Shown here in pieces: positions 9,443 to 18,753 of a stretch of DNA of 64,000 nt. This DNA is from Betaproteobacteria bacterium (GTDB taxonomy: Bacteria > Pseudomonadota > Gammaproteobacteria > Burkholderiales > Ga0077523). The notes under the pieces are model-generated. The model was not told the DNA's origin. It was given only the letters and a program-made list of their open reading frames with translations, and searched no databases. The translations under genes and the position numbers were made by a program. How positions within the stretch are numbered: the stretch's first letter is position 1; every line of letters starts with the position of its first letter. The stretch covers positions 6,432-70,431 of the forward strand of contig JADJPK010000023.1 of the NCBI GenBank assembly GCA_016713305.1, in the 5' to 3' direction.

Positions 9443-11335
9443 TCAAGCTCGGGCGCGTTCCTCCAGATCCTGCCACCGCGCATAGGCTTCCGCGATCTCG
9501 CGCTCCAGCTGGGCACAGCGTTCCTGGGACTGCTTCACCCGCCCTGGGTCCGTCCGGTAGACCTCGCCATCTGCCAGCACCGTGGAGAGCTCGGCCAGCT
9601 CGCTTTCCATGGATTCGATGCGTCCCGGCAGTGCCTCCAGGTCTTTCTTTTCCTTGAAGCCCAGCCCGGACCTGGCTTGACGGGGCCGAGTCTGCCTTTC
9701 GGCTTTCTGCACCTCAGCGGCCGGAATCCTTCCACCGGCGCGGGGCGCTGCCGGAGCCAGTCGTCGTAGCCCCCCACGTATTCCTTCAAGGCTCCGTCGC
9801 CTTCGAATGGATGACTTCCGTGACCGTGTTGTCGAGGAACTCCTGGTCATGGCTCACCAGAAGAACCGTGCCCTCGTACTCGCGACGAGCGCCTCGAGCA
9901 GTTCCAGCGTCTCGATGTCGAGATCGTTGGTCGGTTCGTCCAGCACCAGCACGTTCGCCGGGCGGGCGAACAGGCGGGCGAGCAACAGGCGGTTGCGCTC
10001 CCCTCCGCTCAGCGACTTCACGGGCGATCGGGCGCGCTGCGGCGCGAACAGGAACTCGCCCAGATAGCTCATCACGTGCTTCCTGGTCTTGCCGATTTCG
10101 ATCCAGTCCGAGCCGGGGCTGATGACGTCGGCCACGCTCGCCTCAGGATCGAGTTGTGCCCGGAACTGATCGAAATAGGCGACCGACAACCGGGTGCCAT
10201 GGCGCACGTGTCCGGAGTCCGGTTCGATCTCCCCAGCAGCAGCTTGATGAAGGTGCTCTTCCCTGCGCCGTTGGGCCCCACCAGGCCAATCCGGTCTCCC
10301 CGCATGATCCGGCCGCTGAAGTCGCGCACCACCACGCGGTCACCGAACGCCTTGCCGACGTGCTCGAACTCCGCGACGAGCTTTCCGGAGCGTTCGCCTT
10401 CGTCCAGTGCGAGCGTGACCTTGCCCATGCGTTCCCGCCGCTCGGCCCGGGAGATGCGCAGCCTCCAGCCGCCGCACCCGGCCTTCGTTGCGCGTGCGCC
10501 GGGCTTCCACGCCCTTGCGGATCCACGCTTCCTCCTGCGCAAGGACCTTGTCGAACTTGGCGTTCTCGATCTCTTCCTGCTCGAGCATCTGTTCCTTGCG
10601 CTGGCGATACTCCGAGAACCTGCAATCGAAAACACGCAGCCGGCCACGGTCGAGTTCCAGGATCCTCGTCGCCACCTTGTCCAGAAAGCGCCGGTCATGG
10701 GTCACGACCAGCACGGCACCGTTGAACTCCTGCAGCACGCCTTCCAGCCACTCGATGGACTGGATGTCCAGATGATTCGTCGGTTCGTCGAGCAGCAGCA
10801 GATCGGGTCCCAGCACCAGCGCCCGCGCCAGTGCCACCCGCTTCCGCTGACCACCCGACAACGTCTCGGTGGCGACATCCGCGTCCAGTTCCAGTCTCGA
10901 AATCGTCGCCTCGACCTTCGCCTTCAGACTCCAGCCATCGCCGGCTTCCAGCACCGACTGGATCTCGGCAAGGCGCTCCAGGACCGCACCAATGTCATCG
11001 CCCGCCGTGGACGCTCGATGGGCCAACTCGTGGTACTCCGTGATCGCCGTGCGCACGGCACCCAGCCCCTCCGCGACGGCCTCGAACACGGAGCTCCCGG
11101 CGGCGATTTCGGGCTCCTGGGGGACCCATGCGACACGAGCCTCCGGCGAACGCCAGATCTCGCCGTCGTCGGGCGGTTGCAATCCGGCAACCACCCGCAT
11201 GAGCGTGGACTTCCCGGTGCCATTGCGGCCGATCAGTCCAAACCGGTCGCCACGGTCGACGACGAGGTCCAGGCGGTCGAGGAGCGGCACATGGCCGTAG
11301 GCTTGAGAGATTCCGGTAAGCGTGAGGATCGGCAT
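9443..11335 (-). CDS. uup: ABC-F ATPase Uup, frameshifted
   Basis: Uup is a soluble ABC-F protein with two ATPase cassettes and a C-terminal coiled coil; family members act on ribosomes and branched DNA intermediates. The first cassette is intact from the ATG at 11335: Walker A GRNGTGKST, signature LSGGQRKRVALARAL, Walker B LLLLDEPTNHLD. The inter-cassette linker carries the EQEEIENAKFDKVLAQEEAW region. The second cassette has GPNGAGKST, SLSGGERNRLLLARL and LVLDEPTNDLD. The tail is a charged helix (EALPGRIESMESELAELSTV) ending at 9443. Frame breaks cluster at 10440, 10200-10240, 9880 and 9690-9850. Length matches Uup (about 630 residues). A second ABC-F paralogue lies at 21.7-23.6 kb. Confidence 0.88.
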
Positions 11336-11439
11336 GTCAGTCGGTGGGACGCCAATGGCGCCCGGAGAGATTCATGGAAGACAGGCGCCAGAGGTCGGGC
11401 CGGATGCACCCGGCCAGCGCCGGCGTGAGCGACGGCCCG

Positions 11440-11997
11440 TCAGGCGTTTTCTTCGGCTGCCTGCAGCAACGCGACGGGTTGAATCGAGAGGGTGTGCGCC
11501 TGTGTCCCGAACCACAATTGACCATCCTGGATCGTGCACTGAAGCGCCATGTTTCTCTCGGCCAGCGCCGCCATGGCCTGAGTCGCCTCGGGCGGGATGT
11601 TGATCACGGAAAGGTTTGACACTCGGCTCAGGTCACCGCCGTTCTGCCGCCACCAGACATCCACGCCCCGTCCACCGTAGGTATACACGCGCACCCTGGG
11701 GGAACGTCCCGACGCCTTGCGCAGCCGCTTGGGATCCGGCAACCCGACGTCGATCCACTGCTCGATCGCACCGGTGTAGTCGCGCAGCCAGAGATCCGGC
11801 TCTTCGTCGGTGCTGAGCCCCTTGCCGAACTCGAGTCGTTCGCCGGCGTTGAGCGCAAAGGCAAGGATGCGCACCATCATGCGCTCGTCCGTTTCGGACG
11901 GATGCCGCGCCACCGTCAGGGAATACGTGCCGTAGTGCTGCCGGTCGAGGTCCGACACCTGCAGATCGGCCTTGAAGATCGTCGATTTGAGAGCCAT
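11440..11997 (-). CDS. yaeQ: YaeQ family protein
   Basis: This intact 185-residue YaeQ protein has a compact nuclease-like fold; the family was linked to RfaH suppression but has no firm biochemical role. The start MALKSTIFKADLQVSDLDRQ and the conserved blocks RHPSETDERMMVRILAFALN, EEPDLWLRDYTGAIEQWIDVG and YTYGGRGVDVWW are all in one frame. It is one of the few undamaged genes in the left 24 kb. It is 104 bases upstream of uup on the same strand, a short gap in which I see no terminator. Confidence 0.9.
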   Translation of the reverse strand: MALKSTIFKADLQVSDLDRQHYGTYSLTVARHPSETDERMMVRILAFALNAGERLEFGKGLSTDEEPDLWLRDYTGAIEQWIDVGLPDPKRLRKASGRSPRVRVYTYGGRGVDVWWRQNGGDLSRVSNLSVINIPPEATQAMAALAERNMALQCTIQDGQLWFGTQAHTLSIQPVALLQAAEENA

Positions 11998-12052
11998 GAC
12001 GCATGATAGGCGATGGAGCCTTGCGCGTCTCGGCTACAATCCTCGACCTCGC

Positions 12053-12128
12053 GCCCCGGTAGCTCAGTGGATAGAGCAACCCCCTCCTAAGGGGTAGGTC
12101 GCACGTTCGATTCGTGTTCGGGGCGCCA
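12053..12128 (+). tRNA. tRNA-Arg (CCT anticodon)
   Basis: A full cloverleaf can be drawn. The acceptor stem GCCCCGG pairs with TCGGGGC with one G-T pair, the D-arm is AGCTCAGTGGATAGAGC, and the anticodon arm ACCCC-CTCCTAA-GGGGT has CCT at its centre. The T-arm GCACG-TTCGATT-CGTGT and an encoded CCA at 12126-12128 complete it. It decodes AGG. Confidence 0.95.
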
Positions 12129-12144
12129 ATCCGACGGACTGTGC

Positions 12145-13025
12145 ATGCTCGCCACGCCGTCCCGCCGGGACGCCGGACGCATCGCAGCCGTCTCCGTCTC
12201 CGGAGGACAAGTGACCGGAACCTCCTTGCATCGCATCGACCGGGGACACGGTCTGCCCGTTCTTGTCTTCATCCACGGCTTCACCTGCAGTTCGTCCGAC
12301 TGGCGCCTCAGGTCGAGGCCTTGTCAGAGCGGTATCGTTGCATCGCGCTCGACCTGCCCGGTCACGGGCGATCGCGAAGCCCGGCCGATCCGACCCTGCG
12401 ATCTCTGGCAAACGCGGCCAACGACTGCCTCGACTCGCTGCGCATCGATGAAGCCGTGCTGATCGGACACAGCATGGGTTGCCGGATGGTCACGGAAATG
12501 TACGCGCATTCTCCAGCTCGTGTACGCGGTCTCGTTTACGTGGATGGGAGCCTCTCACCCCAAGCATCGCCGGACGATGCGGTGGCCCAGTTCGAAGAGA
12601 TCATCGGACGCATCGGCATGGGCGAGTTCCTGCGCAGGTTGTACGAGGGGTTCTTCGTGGCGGACACACCCGAGGGCGTCCGGTCCACCGTGCTCGAACA
12701 ACTGCCGCGTGTGGATCCGGCGTTCGCACGTTCTCTTTGGCTGGACCTGGTGCGATGGGACGCCTCGAGATACCGGTCCCTGCTGCCGACAATCGCCGTA
12801 CCGACCCTGGTCATCCAGTCCACGTATCTCGACGCCTCGACCAGGCGCTCGTCTCTCGAACCTGGGCAATCGCAATCCTGGCTCGAGGAGCTGTCGCGCT
12901 CTATCCCGGATGTCCGCATCGAAGTGATTCCGGGGATCGGGCATTTCCCGATGACCGAGGCGCCGGACCGCACCATCGAACTGATAGGTGCCTTCACAGA
13001 ATGGATCGCTCGGGGCCGCCCATGA
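12145..13025 (+). CDS. Alpha/beta hydrolase, frameshifted
   Basis: This alpha/beta-fold hydrolase has an unknown ester- or amide-like substrate. The ATG at 12145 leads to the oxyanion-hole strand VLVFIHGFTCSSSDW. After a frame change near 12305 the protein continues LSERYRCIALDLPGHGRS, the nucleophile elbow LIGHSMGC (catalytic Ser), a cap region, and VIPGIGHFPMTEAPD with the catalytic His. The acid residue is probably in the LVIQSTYLD strand. Length (about 293 residues) is normal. It begins 16 bases after the tRNA-Arg and has no obvious operon partner: the next plus-strand gene is over 700 bases away and a small gene opposes it. Confidence 0.8.
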
Positions 13026-13037
13026 CTCTTTCGTCGT

Positions 13038-13404
13038 TCACTCCGCCGCCGGGCGTTCCGGCGGCCATCCCGGTTCCGGTCTCTCCTTGATTTCTGCCAG
13101 ACGCGCTTTTTCGGTCGCCCCAGCCATGATCGACTCGAAGGTCTCCCACGCTGTCGCTGCGCCAGCCGTAATACAGGAACGCCGCGACTCCACTGAGCGC
13201 GACGATGGCCGTTCCGGGACCGTCCTTCAACCGGTCGGACAGCATGACGACGGCTGCACTCCCGACGACCACGGACCACGAAATGGCTGCCTGTGTCCTG
13301 AGCACCCGGTGAAGCCACTCGATCGACCGATCCGGATTGCCGGAGTGGGATACGGGAGAAGCACGGCGAGCCGCGCCCGAAGTTTGATGAGCAAGTTGTT
13401 TCAT
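13038..13404 (-). CDS. Small two-helix membrane protein, hypothetical, frameshifted
   Basis: I do not recognise the family. From the ATG at 13404 (MKQLAHQTSG) a basic N-terminal segment is followed by two hydrophobic helices (about residues 40-57, AISWSVVVGSAAVVML, and 68-82, IVALSGVAAFLYYGW). One frame change near 13150 then gives an ordinary charged tail, WETFESIMAGATEKARLAEI, ending PERPAAE at a TGA (13038-13040). Without correction the frame runs on into atypical sequence to 12994. It converges with the alpha/beta hydrolase and ends 12 bases beyond it. Composition and topology support a real gene of about 122 codons; function unknown. Confidence 0.45.
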
Positions 13405-13751
13405 GGGGAGCCACAACGACTGAATCGGGAAAGAAACGAGAAACGTCCTCGAGAAAACCCTCGGCAGGAAGATCCCGCGCGACTGAACCGGACCACGGGC
13501 TCATTTGGCACCACTCCCGTTTCCGGCGAATGCCAGCAGATCCTCTCGCCTTTGGTCCGGCCGGACTCAGGGGACCGGATGGACGCTGCATTCGGCCGAG
13601 CCCCAGGGCGGTGTTCCCGCGAAGGGGACGTTGGTCCGAAACCGGGACCGCTCGCTCACTGATCTGATCGAACTACGAATTCTCTGAACGTGCTCACTAC
13701 CGTGTAACGGCCGCTTGGGAGACTCCAGCCATCAACTCGCGGGAGTCTTGC
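13405..13751. other. Intergenic region before the phosphatase gene
   Basis: These 347 bases separate a minus-strand small gene from the plus-strand phosphatase. I see no convincing gene or sigma-70 promoter in it. The only structure is the inverted repeat at its right end, listed separately. Confidence 0.4.
13720..13748 (+). promoter_or_regulatory. Hairpin that overlaps the ribosome binding site
   Basis: The arms AGACTCC (13720-13726) and GGAGTCT (13742-13748) can pair. The second arm contains most of the GGGAG Shine-Dalgarno (13741-13745) that serves the ATG at 13752, so folding would hide the ribosome site. Whether it forms in the cell is an inference. Confidence 0.3.
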
Positions 13752-14870
13752 ATGGGGACCCTAAAGAATCGCTTCGGGGAATGGGCATTGCGCCTGGCGG
13801 GCGCGGCGGTTCTTCTCTGGATCTCGGCGGCTGCATTCGCCGCCGACATGGTGCCCTACCTTCAGGCGGCCTCCTCCACTTCCGTCTACGTCACCTGGAA
13901 AACGGCGGCCGCTGCGACGTCCATCGTCGAGTACGGCCCGGCCGAGGCACCCTCAATCAGCAAACGTCCGGGACTGCGCAGAGTCTTGCCTCGAACTATT
14001 ACTTTCACGGCGTCAAGCTGAGCGGCCTGTCGCCTGACACCGTATACCAGTACCGCATCCGCTCCGGTGCCCAGACCTCTCCCGTCTACCGGTTCAAGAC
14101 CGAACCGGCGTCCAGCACGGTCACCGGGAAGTTCAGGATCTCTTGTGGGCGACCACCAGATCCGCGATCAGGATCGTCATTTCCGGCTCGTGAACGCCGC
14201 CCGGGCCAAACTGGAAGCAGAGTACGGCAAGCCCATCGAGGAGGTGCTGAACCTGATCGTCAACGACGGCGACCAGGTCGATGTGGGTACATTGGACCAC
14301 TACGAGAACCTGCATTTCTGGCAGTCCTCGCCGATGTCGAAGAACGTCCCCATCCAGACCACGCTGGGCAATCACGAGACCTACTACGATCCGGGACTCA
14401 CCAACTGGAAGGGACACTTCTTCCACGGGACGATCGCGTACAAGACGCATGTGGCCGGGCCCGACGAGCGCTACTACGCCAACCACGTCGGACGTGTTCT
14501 GTTCATCCACCTGGACAGCGAGGCCCCCAGCGCTTCCCAGAAAGCCTGGGTCCAGCAGGTAATCAATACCGCCAAGGACGATCCGGAAGTGGACTGGATC
14601 ATCAGCGTCCTGCATCGCCCATATCAGGCAGAACAGTACGTCGGCGATATCTCCACGTGGCTGCGCAATGAAATCATGCCGATCCTGTCTTCCACGCGCA
14701 AACACGTATTGAACGTGGCGGGCCATCACCATTTGTACGCTCGCGGTCAGACTCGCGATTTCCCGACTTATCACATGATCTCCGGCGGCACGGCGTGGGA
14801 CCAGTTCTGGGGCCAGTCGACCGAGCGCGACTTCGATGATGTACAGAAGACGATCGCCAACTGGACCTGG
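13752..14870 (+). CDS. Purple-acid-phosphatase-like metallophosphoesterase, frameshifted and 3'-truncated
   Basis: This is an exported binuclear-metal phosphoesterase. The ATG at 13752 follows GGGAG and gives a signal peptide (WALRLAGAAVLLWISAAAFA, cleaved near AFAA). A fibronectin-like N-domain follows (SVYVTWKTAAAATSIVEYG, TVYQYRIRSG). The catalytic domain shows GDHQIRDQD, NDGDQVD, TTLGNHETYYDPG, SVLHRPYQAEQ and AGHHHLYARGQ, the expected metal-ligand series. Frame changes lie near 13955 and 14145. Recognisable sequence stops at ANWTW (14870). The usual C-terminal strands are missing, and the reading frame drifts on over the next gene, so either a deletion or bad sequence joins it to the HupE-like gene. 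Confidence 0.75.
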
Positions 14871-14919
14871 CGAACGCGTAGGGCAGGAAGACGGTGGCGG
14901 GTGAGGGTGGCTCTTCGCC

Positions 14920-16083
14920 TTGGCGAGCTCCACTGCCCATGCGCACGTGTCCGGGTTCACGGATACGTCGATTCAGATCGCGGCCACCGGCGTGCGGATC
15001 ATCTACTCGGTGCCTGCGGACAATCTGCTGGAACTGGCGGGCGACCCCGGAAAGGCAAGCCCATCGTCCGCCCTGCCTGTCGTGTATCTGGAACGGGTGA
15101 AAGGCGGATGGCAGGTCGAAGCGTCCGGAGAAAGATGCCTTCTTTCACAGGCGCTGAGCCGAACTCTGGAAGCAGTGGGGTCCCACCAGTACCAGTTCAC
15201 GTTCGTTCGTCCGGCCGGCATGCGCGAGCTGTCGATCCGATACTCGCTCTTCTTCGAGAAGTGGCCTGACCACGAGAACTTCGTTCGTGTTTTCATGGCC
15301 GGCCAGCGTCAGCGCATGCGATTCACGGCCGAACAGCCGACGCTGTCAATCCCCGTTGCAGATCTGCTCCGTCAATGGGGGAGTTCCCTCGCCTCGGGGT
15401 TCTTCGACAGCGATCCCAACCATCGCTTCTCTCTGGACGCGCAAGCACCTGACAACCCCGTGCCCGGCATCCAGGAAGTCCAGCCCAGTCTCGGCAGGCT
15501 GCAGCTTTCACAGGTCGATCCAGGGTTCGTCTCTCTGGGCGTCAAGCACATCTTCGCCGGATTCGATCACGTGCTGTTCATTGTCGGACTGGTGATGCTG
15601 GCCCGGCGCGGCCGCGAACTCCTCGCGCTGGTCACGGCGTTCACGGTGGCGCACGCCGTGACGATGGCGTTATCCACGCTCGGCATCCTGAGACTGGACC
15701 CTAATTGGACGGAGCCGATGATTGCCTTGACCATCGTCTACATCGGCGTGGAGAACTTGCTGGCGCTGTACCGCGCGAGAGATGCCGGAACCCACCCCCG
15801 TCGCAGCGCGCACTGGCGGAGAATCGGCCTTGTATTCGTGTTCGGACTCATTCATGGTGTGGGCTTCAGCTATGTCCTTCGCGAGATGGGTCTGCGCGAG
15901 GACCTGCTCGGTGCCCTGCTGTACTTCAATGCCGGTGTCGAACTGGGGCAGATCGGAATCATCGCGGTCACACTCCCCGCTCTACTGCTCTGGGACCGGG
16001 CGCGATGGGGCCGTCATTTCAGCGTCGCCGTCTCCGCTGCAGTCACCCTCATCGGTGCCGCACTGCTCGTTACCCGGCTTTGA
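14920..16083 (+). CDS. HupE/UreJ-like membrane protein
   Basis: The protein has an extracytoplasmic N-terminal domain of about 190 residues and a C-terminal HupE/UreJ_2 membrane domain with six or seven helices. The membrane part has the hallmark LGVKHIFAGFDHVLFIVGLV, HAVTMALSTLGIL, ALTIVYIGVENLLALYR, RIGLVFVFGLIHGVGFSYVL and ALLYFNAGVELGQIGIIAV. Its histidines suggest metal handling, as proposed for HupE nickel permeases, but that is inference. The frame opens only with a TTG at 14920, inside what reads like the end of a signal peptide (LFALASSTAHA|H). The true start and signal core are therefore lost or out of frame at the junction with the phosphatase gene. Confidence 0.75.
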   Translation: MASSTAHAHVSGFTDTSIQIAATGVRIIYSVPADNLLELAGDPGKASPSSALPVVYLERVKGGWQVEASGERCLLSQALSRTLEAVGSHQYQFTFVRPAGMRELSIRYSLFFEKWPDHENFVRVFMAGQRQRMRFTAEQPTLSIPVADLLRQWGSSLASGFFDSDPNHRFSLDAQAPDNPVPGIQEVQPSLGRLQLSQVDPGFVSLGVKHIFAGFDHVLFIVGLVMLARRGRELLALVTAFTVAHAVTMALSTLGILRLDPNWTEPMIALTIVYIGVENLLALYRARDAGTHPRRSAHWRRIGLVFVFGLIHGVGFSYVLREMGLREDLLGALLYFNAGVELGQIGIIAVTLPALLLWDRARWGRHFSVAVSAAVTLIGAALLVTRL

Positions 16084-16085
16084 GC

Positions 16086-16662
16086 ATGGCCTCCACACTT
16101 GAAGCTTCCCTCGCCCGACGAATCGCAGGGATCACCACTCGCATTCTTGTAGCGAGCGTACTGATGTTCACGCTCGCATGCGCCAACGTACCGTCTGCAT
16201 CCGCCGAAGCCACGATCCAAGAGGGGTCGGCTCGCCGCCTCCGGACCCCTTGTCTACGACCCGAAGACGGATCTCACGTGGCAACGCTGCGCGCTCGGGC
16301 AGCGCTGGTCACCCTCAGGCGAGCGTTGCGATGGCGAACCGGCACGAATCACGTTCGACGAGGCCAAGACGCTGGAATCCAAGGGATGGCGCGTTCCCAC
16401 ACTGGACGAGTTGATGTCCATCGTGATGAAGGACCGCATGCCCACGATCGACAGTCAGGCCTTCCCGGATACGTTCCCCGTCTATTTCTGGGCCACGGAC
16501 AACCGCGACCGTTCCTCTGCCTGGTACGTCTTGTTCGAGAACGGCCGCTCCAACCACTACTTTCCACCCCGTACGAATCGCGACGCCGTGCGATTCGTAC
16601 GTACCGGGCCCTGGACCAAGGACGCCGGACCACGGCCACCCGGGCACTCACGAAAGCCCTGA
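16086..16662 (+). CDS. Secreted DUF1566 (Lcl C-terminal-like) protein, frameshifted
   Basis: The product begins at ATG 16086 with an N-terminal signal (ITTRILVASVLMFTLACANV; the Cys in LACA could also be a lipidation site). After one frame change near 16240 it shows the DUF1566 core: LVYDPKTDLTWQRCALGQRW, FDEAKTLESKGWRVPTLDEL and DTFPVYFWATDNRD, ending in VRFVRTG. DUF1566 is found in extracellular and fimbrial-type proteins and has no known enzymatic role. It starts 2 bases after the HupE-like gene, and its TGA shares bases with the ATG of a second DUF1566 gene, so the three are likely coexpressed. Confidence 0.7.
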
Positions 16663-17191
16663 TGTGGCAGCGCCATCCGCTCTGTGTCTTGATCCTGGCC
16701 GGGTGGTGCTGCGCCATGCATATGCCCTGGAAGGCACACGCTTCGACGGACGCCTCCCCCATGCGAACCCCCAGGACCACGCGCCCGTGACGGCGGACGG
16801 AAGGCGCCGGTTCGTGGCGGATGGCGAGATCGTGCTTGACCGACACACGGGACTAACGTGGAAACGCTGCAGCGCGGGCCAGCGCTGGACGACAGGACTT
16901 GGCTGCGTAGGCCTTGCCACGAAGCTCTGGTACGAAGAGGCCCGGCAACTGCAGTCGGCGCGCTGGCGATTGCCGACCGTAAACGAATTGCAGTCCCTCT
17001 ACGACAAGGGACCCCAGCCGGCGGATCCGGAAGCCTTCCCGGATGCTCCACCGACTTGGTACTGGGCCTCAACCCCACGGGGCGAACCTGCGGTCTGGGG
17101 CGTCCCGTGCGGTGACGACGGCAACGACAGCTGCTATCAGAGCGAATCCAAGGCCGTGCGACTCGTGCGCCGCCGGCAAGCTGTCAAGTAA
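16662..17191 (+). CDS. Second secreted DUF1566 protein, frameshifted
   Basis: This is a paralogue of the preceding gene. The ATG at 16662 overlaps the upstream stop (ATGA). It encodes a signal peptide with a Cys-rich core, HPLCVLILAGWCCAMHMPW, cleaved near KAHAS. One frame change near 16750 leads to DGEIVLDRHTGLTWKRCSAG, EEARQLQSARWRLPTVNELQ, DAPPTWYWASTPRGE and a terminal KAVRLVRR. The WRxPTxxEL and tryptophan-rich strand order is shared with its neighbour. Several cysteines (RCSAGQRW, LGCVG, VPCGDDGNDSC) suggest disulfides, fitting an exported protein. Function unknown. Confidence 0.7.
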
Positions 17192-17222
17192 CTGGAGCGC
17201 CCCCACACTCCGTGTCCATGCA

Positions 17223-17593
17223 TTACTCGGCAGCGTCGATTGCATCCCCTGCCGGGCGAGCCCCGCTGTCGTGGTGCTTCACCTCACCGCGCAGCCTTCG
17301 CGCATATTCCTCCAGTTGCCGCTTGGCGGCGTCGAAGGCGTCCCTCAGGGCCACGTAGGCGTCCTCGTCCTCGTGGCGGTTGATCACGATGTCTTCTCCG
17401 GGAACGTGGAGGCTGATATGGACGCGGAAAGTCTTCCCTGATGCTTGTGCTTGTGGGGCTGTTCCAGCGTCACATGGCACGAAGTGAGATGGGCGAAATG
17501 CGCATCGAGCTTGGCGGCCTTCTCGCGGATATGAGTTTCTAGCGCGTCGGAGTGCGCCATGTCGCGGAACGTGATCTGTAGCGGATTCTGCAC
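17223..17593 (-). CDS. hpf: Ribosome hibernation-promoting factor / sigma-54 modulation protein family, frameshifted
   Basis: HPF/RaiA-family proteins bind the 30S decoding region in stationary phase and promote inactive ribosome formation. The start is a GTG at 17593 preceded by AGGAG with good spacing, giving VQNPLQITFRDMAHSDALET. The body includes IREKAAKLDAHFAHLTSCHV and, after one frame change near 17440, GKTFRVHISLHVPGEDIVIN and EDAYVALRDAFDAAKRQLEE. It is the short form of about 123 residues, without the long-HPF dimerisation domain. It converges with the DUF1566 gene. The usual neighbour rpoN is not present. Confidence 0.85.
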
Positions 17594-17968
17594 GGTGTAT
17601 CTGCTCCTGTTCGTGTCGGCGGACCCGGGCGGCGCAACCCTCCCTACTGCGCTTCCCGTCGACCTCGTCCGATTGGACCGTGGACGGTGACAGGGATGTT
17701 GATGAGCGTCAATTGGCGCTCTGGCCCATCCGTCCACGCCCGGTCATCCAAGTGTATCGCCGTCTGCCGGAGGCCCCGTCCCCGTACCATCCGGGACCAT
17801 GAGGGTTCACGGTCCGGCCGTGAATCGTTCCCCCTCGAGAGCCTTCCCGGAAACATCGATGAACGCGACGGACGCACCAGGAGCCGCAACGAAGCCACGC
17901 GACGCTGGAACGGCAGGGGACATTGTTGCGGAACTCGCGGCTCCCCGCACCTTCCGCCCTCGCAAGGA
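17594..17968. other. Intergenic region between hpf and an SDR gene
   Basis: There are 375 bases between two minus-strand genes. Short open frames exist on both strands but none has a credible ribosome site or recognisable protein. It presumably holds the hpf promoter, but I cannot place one with confidence. Confidence 0.4.
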
Positions 17969-18732
17969 TCAGATGGTCACGCCACCGTCGACGACGATCC
18001 CCTGCCCGGTCATGAAGGACCCTGCCTTCGAGGCCAGCAGCACCGCGACGCCGGCAATCTCGTCCGGTTCACCGATGCGGCGCAGCGGGGTCGTGGCCGT
18101 GTAGTGCTCGAGCGTATCGGGGTTCTCCCACAGCGCGCGGGCAAAGTCGGTCTTGATAAGTCCCGGCGCGATGCAGTTGATCCTGACGTTGTGCGGTCCG
18201 TACTCGACGGCAAGATTCCGCGCCAGCTGGAAGTCCGCCGCCTTGGAGATGTTGTGGCGCCGATCACTGCCGATCCCCGCAGACCGCCGATGGAAGAGAC
18301 GATGATGATCGCGCCGTCGCGGCGCTCGATCATCTCCGGCACGACCATCTGGATGAGCCAGTGGTTGGAGATCACATTGTTGTCGAGCACCTTGCGGAAC
18401 TGATCGTCGCTGATTCCTCCCAAGGGACCGTAGTACGGATTGGAAGCCGCATTGCAGACCAGTACATCGATGCGCCCGAATCGTTCGCGCGTCGTGTCGA
18501 CGAGCGCCTGCAAATCCGGCTTGGACGAGATATTGGCGGGTTGTGATATCGCCCGTCCGGCTCCGAAACGCCGGTTGATGGAATCGGCCACCTCTACGCA
18601 CGGACCCTCCTTGCGCGACGAGATGACCACGTTCGCCCCCTGCTCCGCCATGCGCTCCGCAATGGCCCGCCCGATGCCTCGCGACGAACCGGTCACGATG
18701 GCGACTTTTCCCGAAAGATCGAATAGCGACAT
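17969..18732 (-). CDS. SDR family oxidoreductase, frameshifted at the catalytic Tyr
   Basis: This is a classical short-chain dehydrogenase. The ATG at 18732 opens MSLFDLSGKVAIVTGSSRGI with the TGxxxGIG cofactor motif. It continues ANVVISSRK, LVCNAASNPYYGP (in place of NNAG) and the catalytic-Ser strand IIIVSSIGGLRG. The frame breaks at 18255, exactly where YxxxK should be. Restoring one T gives GAYNISKAADF, and the rest follows in the second frame: LAVEYGPHNVRINCIAPGLI and FMTGQGIVVDGGVTI. With that base the enzyme is complete. It is 21 bases downstream of a MaoC hydratase gene, a pairing typical of acyl-CoA or polyhydroxyalkanoate metabolism. Substrate not determined. Confidence 0.82.
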
Positions 18733-18753
18733 GACGCACTCTCCCCGCGAGGT

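Noticed and set aside
14870..15269. Continuation of the phosphatase reading frame beyond 14870
   Set aside because: The residues after ANWTW are Arg-rich and out of step with the HupE-like protein that clearly occupies another frame.
17644..17898. Open frame between hpf and the SDR gene
   Set aside because: Arg/Ser-rich product typical of random GC-rich frames; no start signal.
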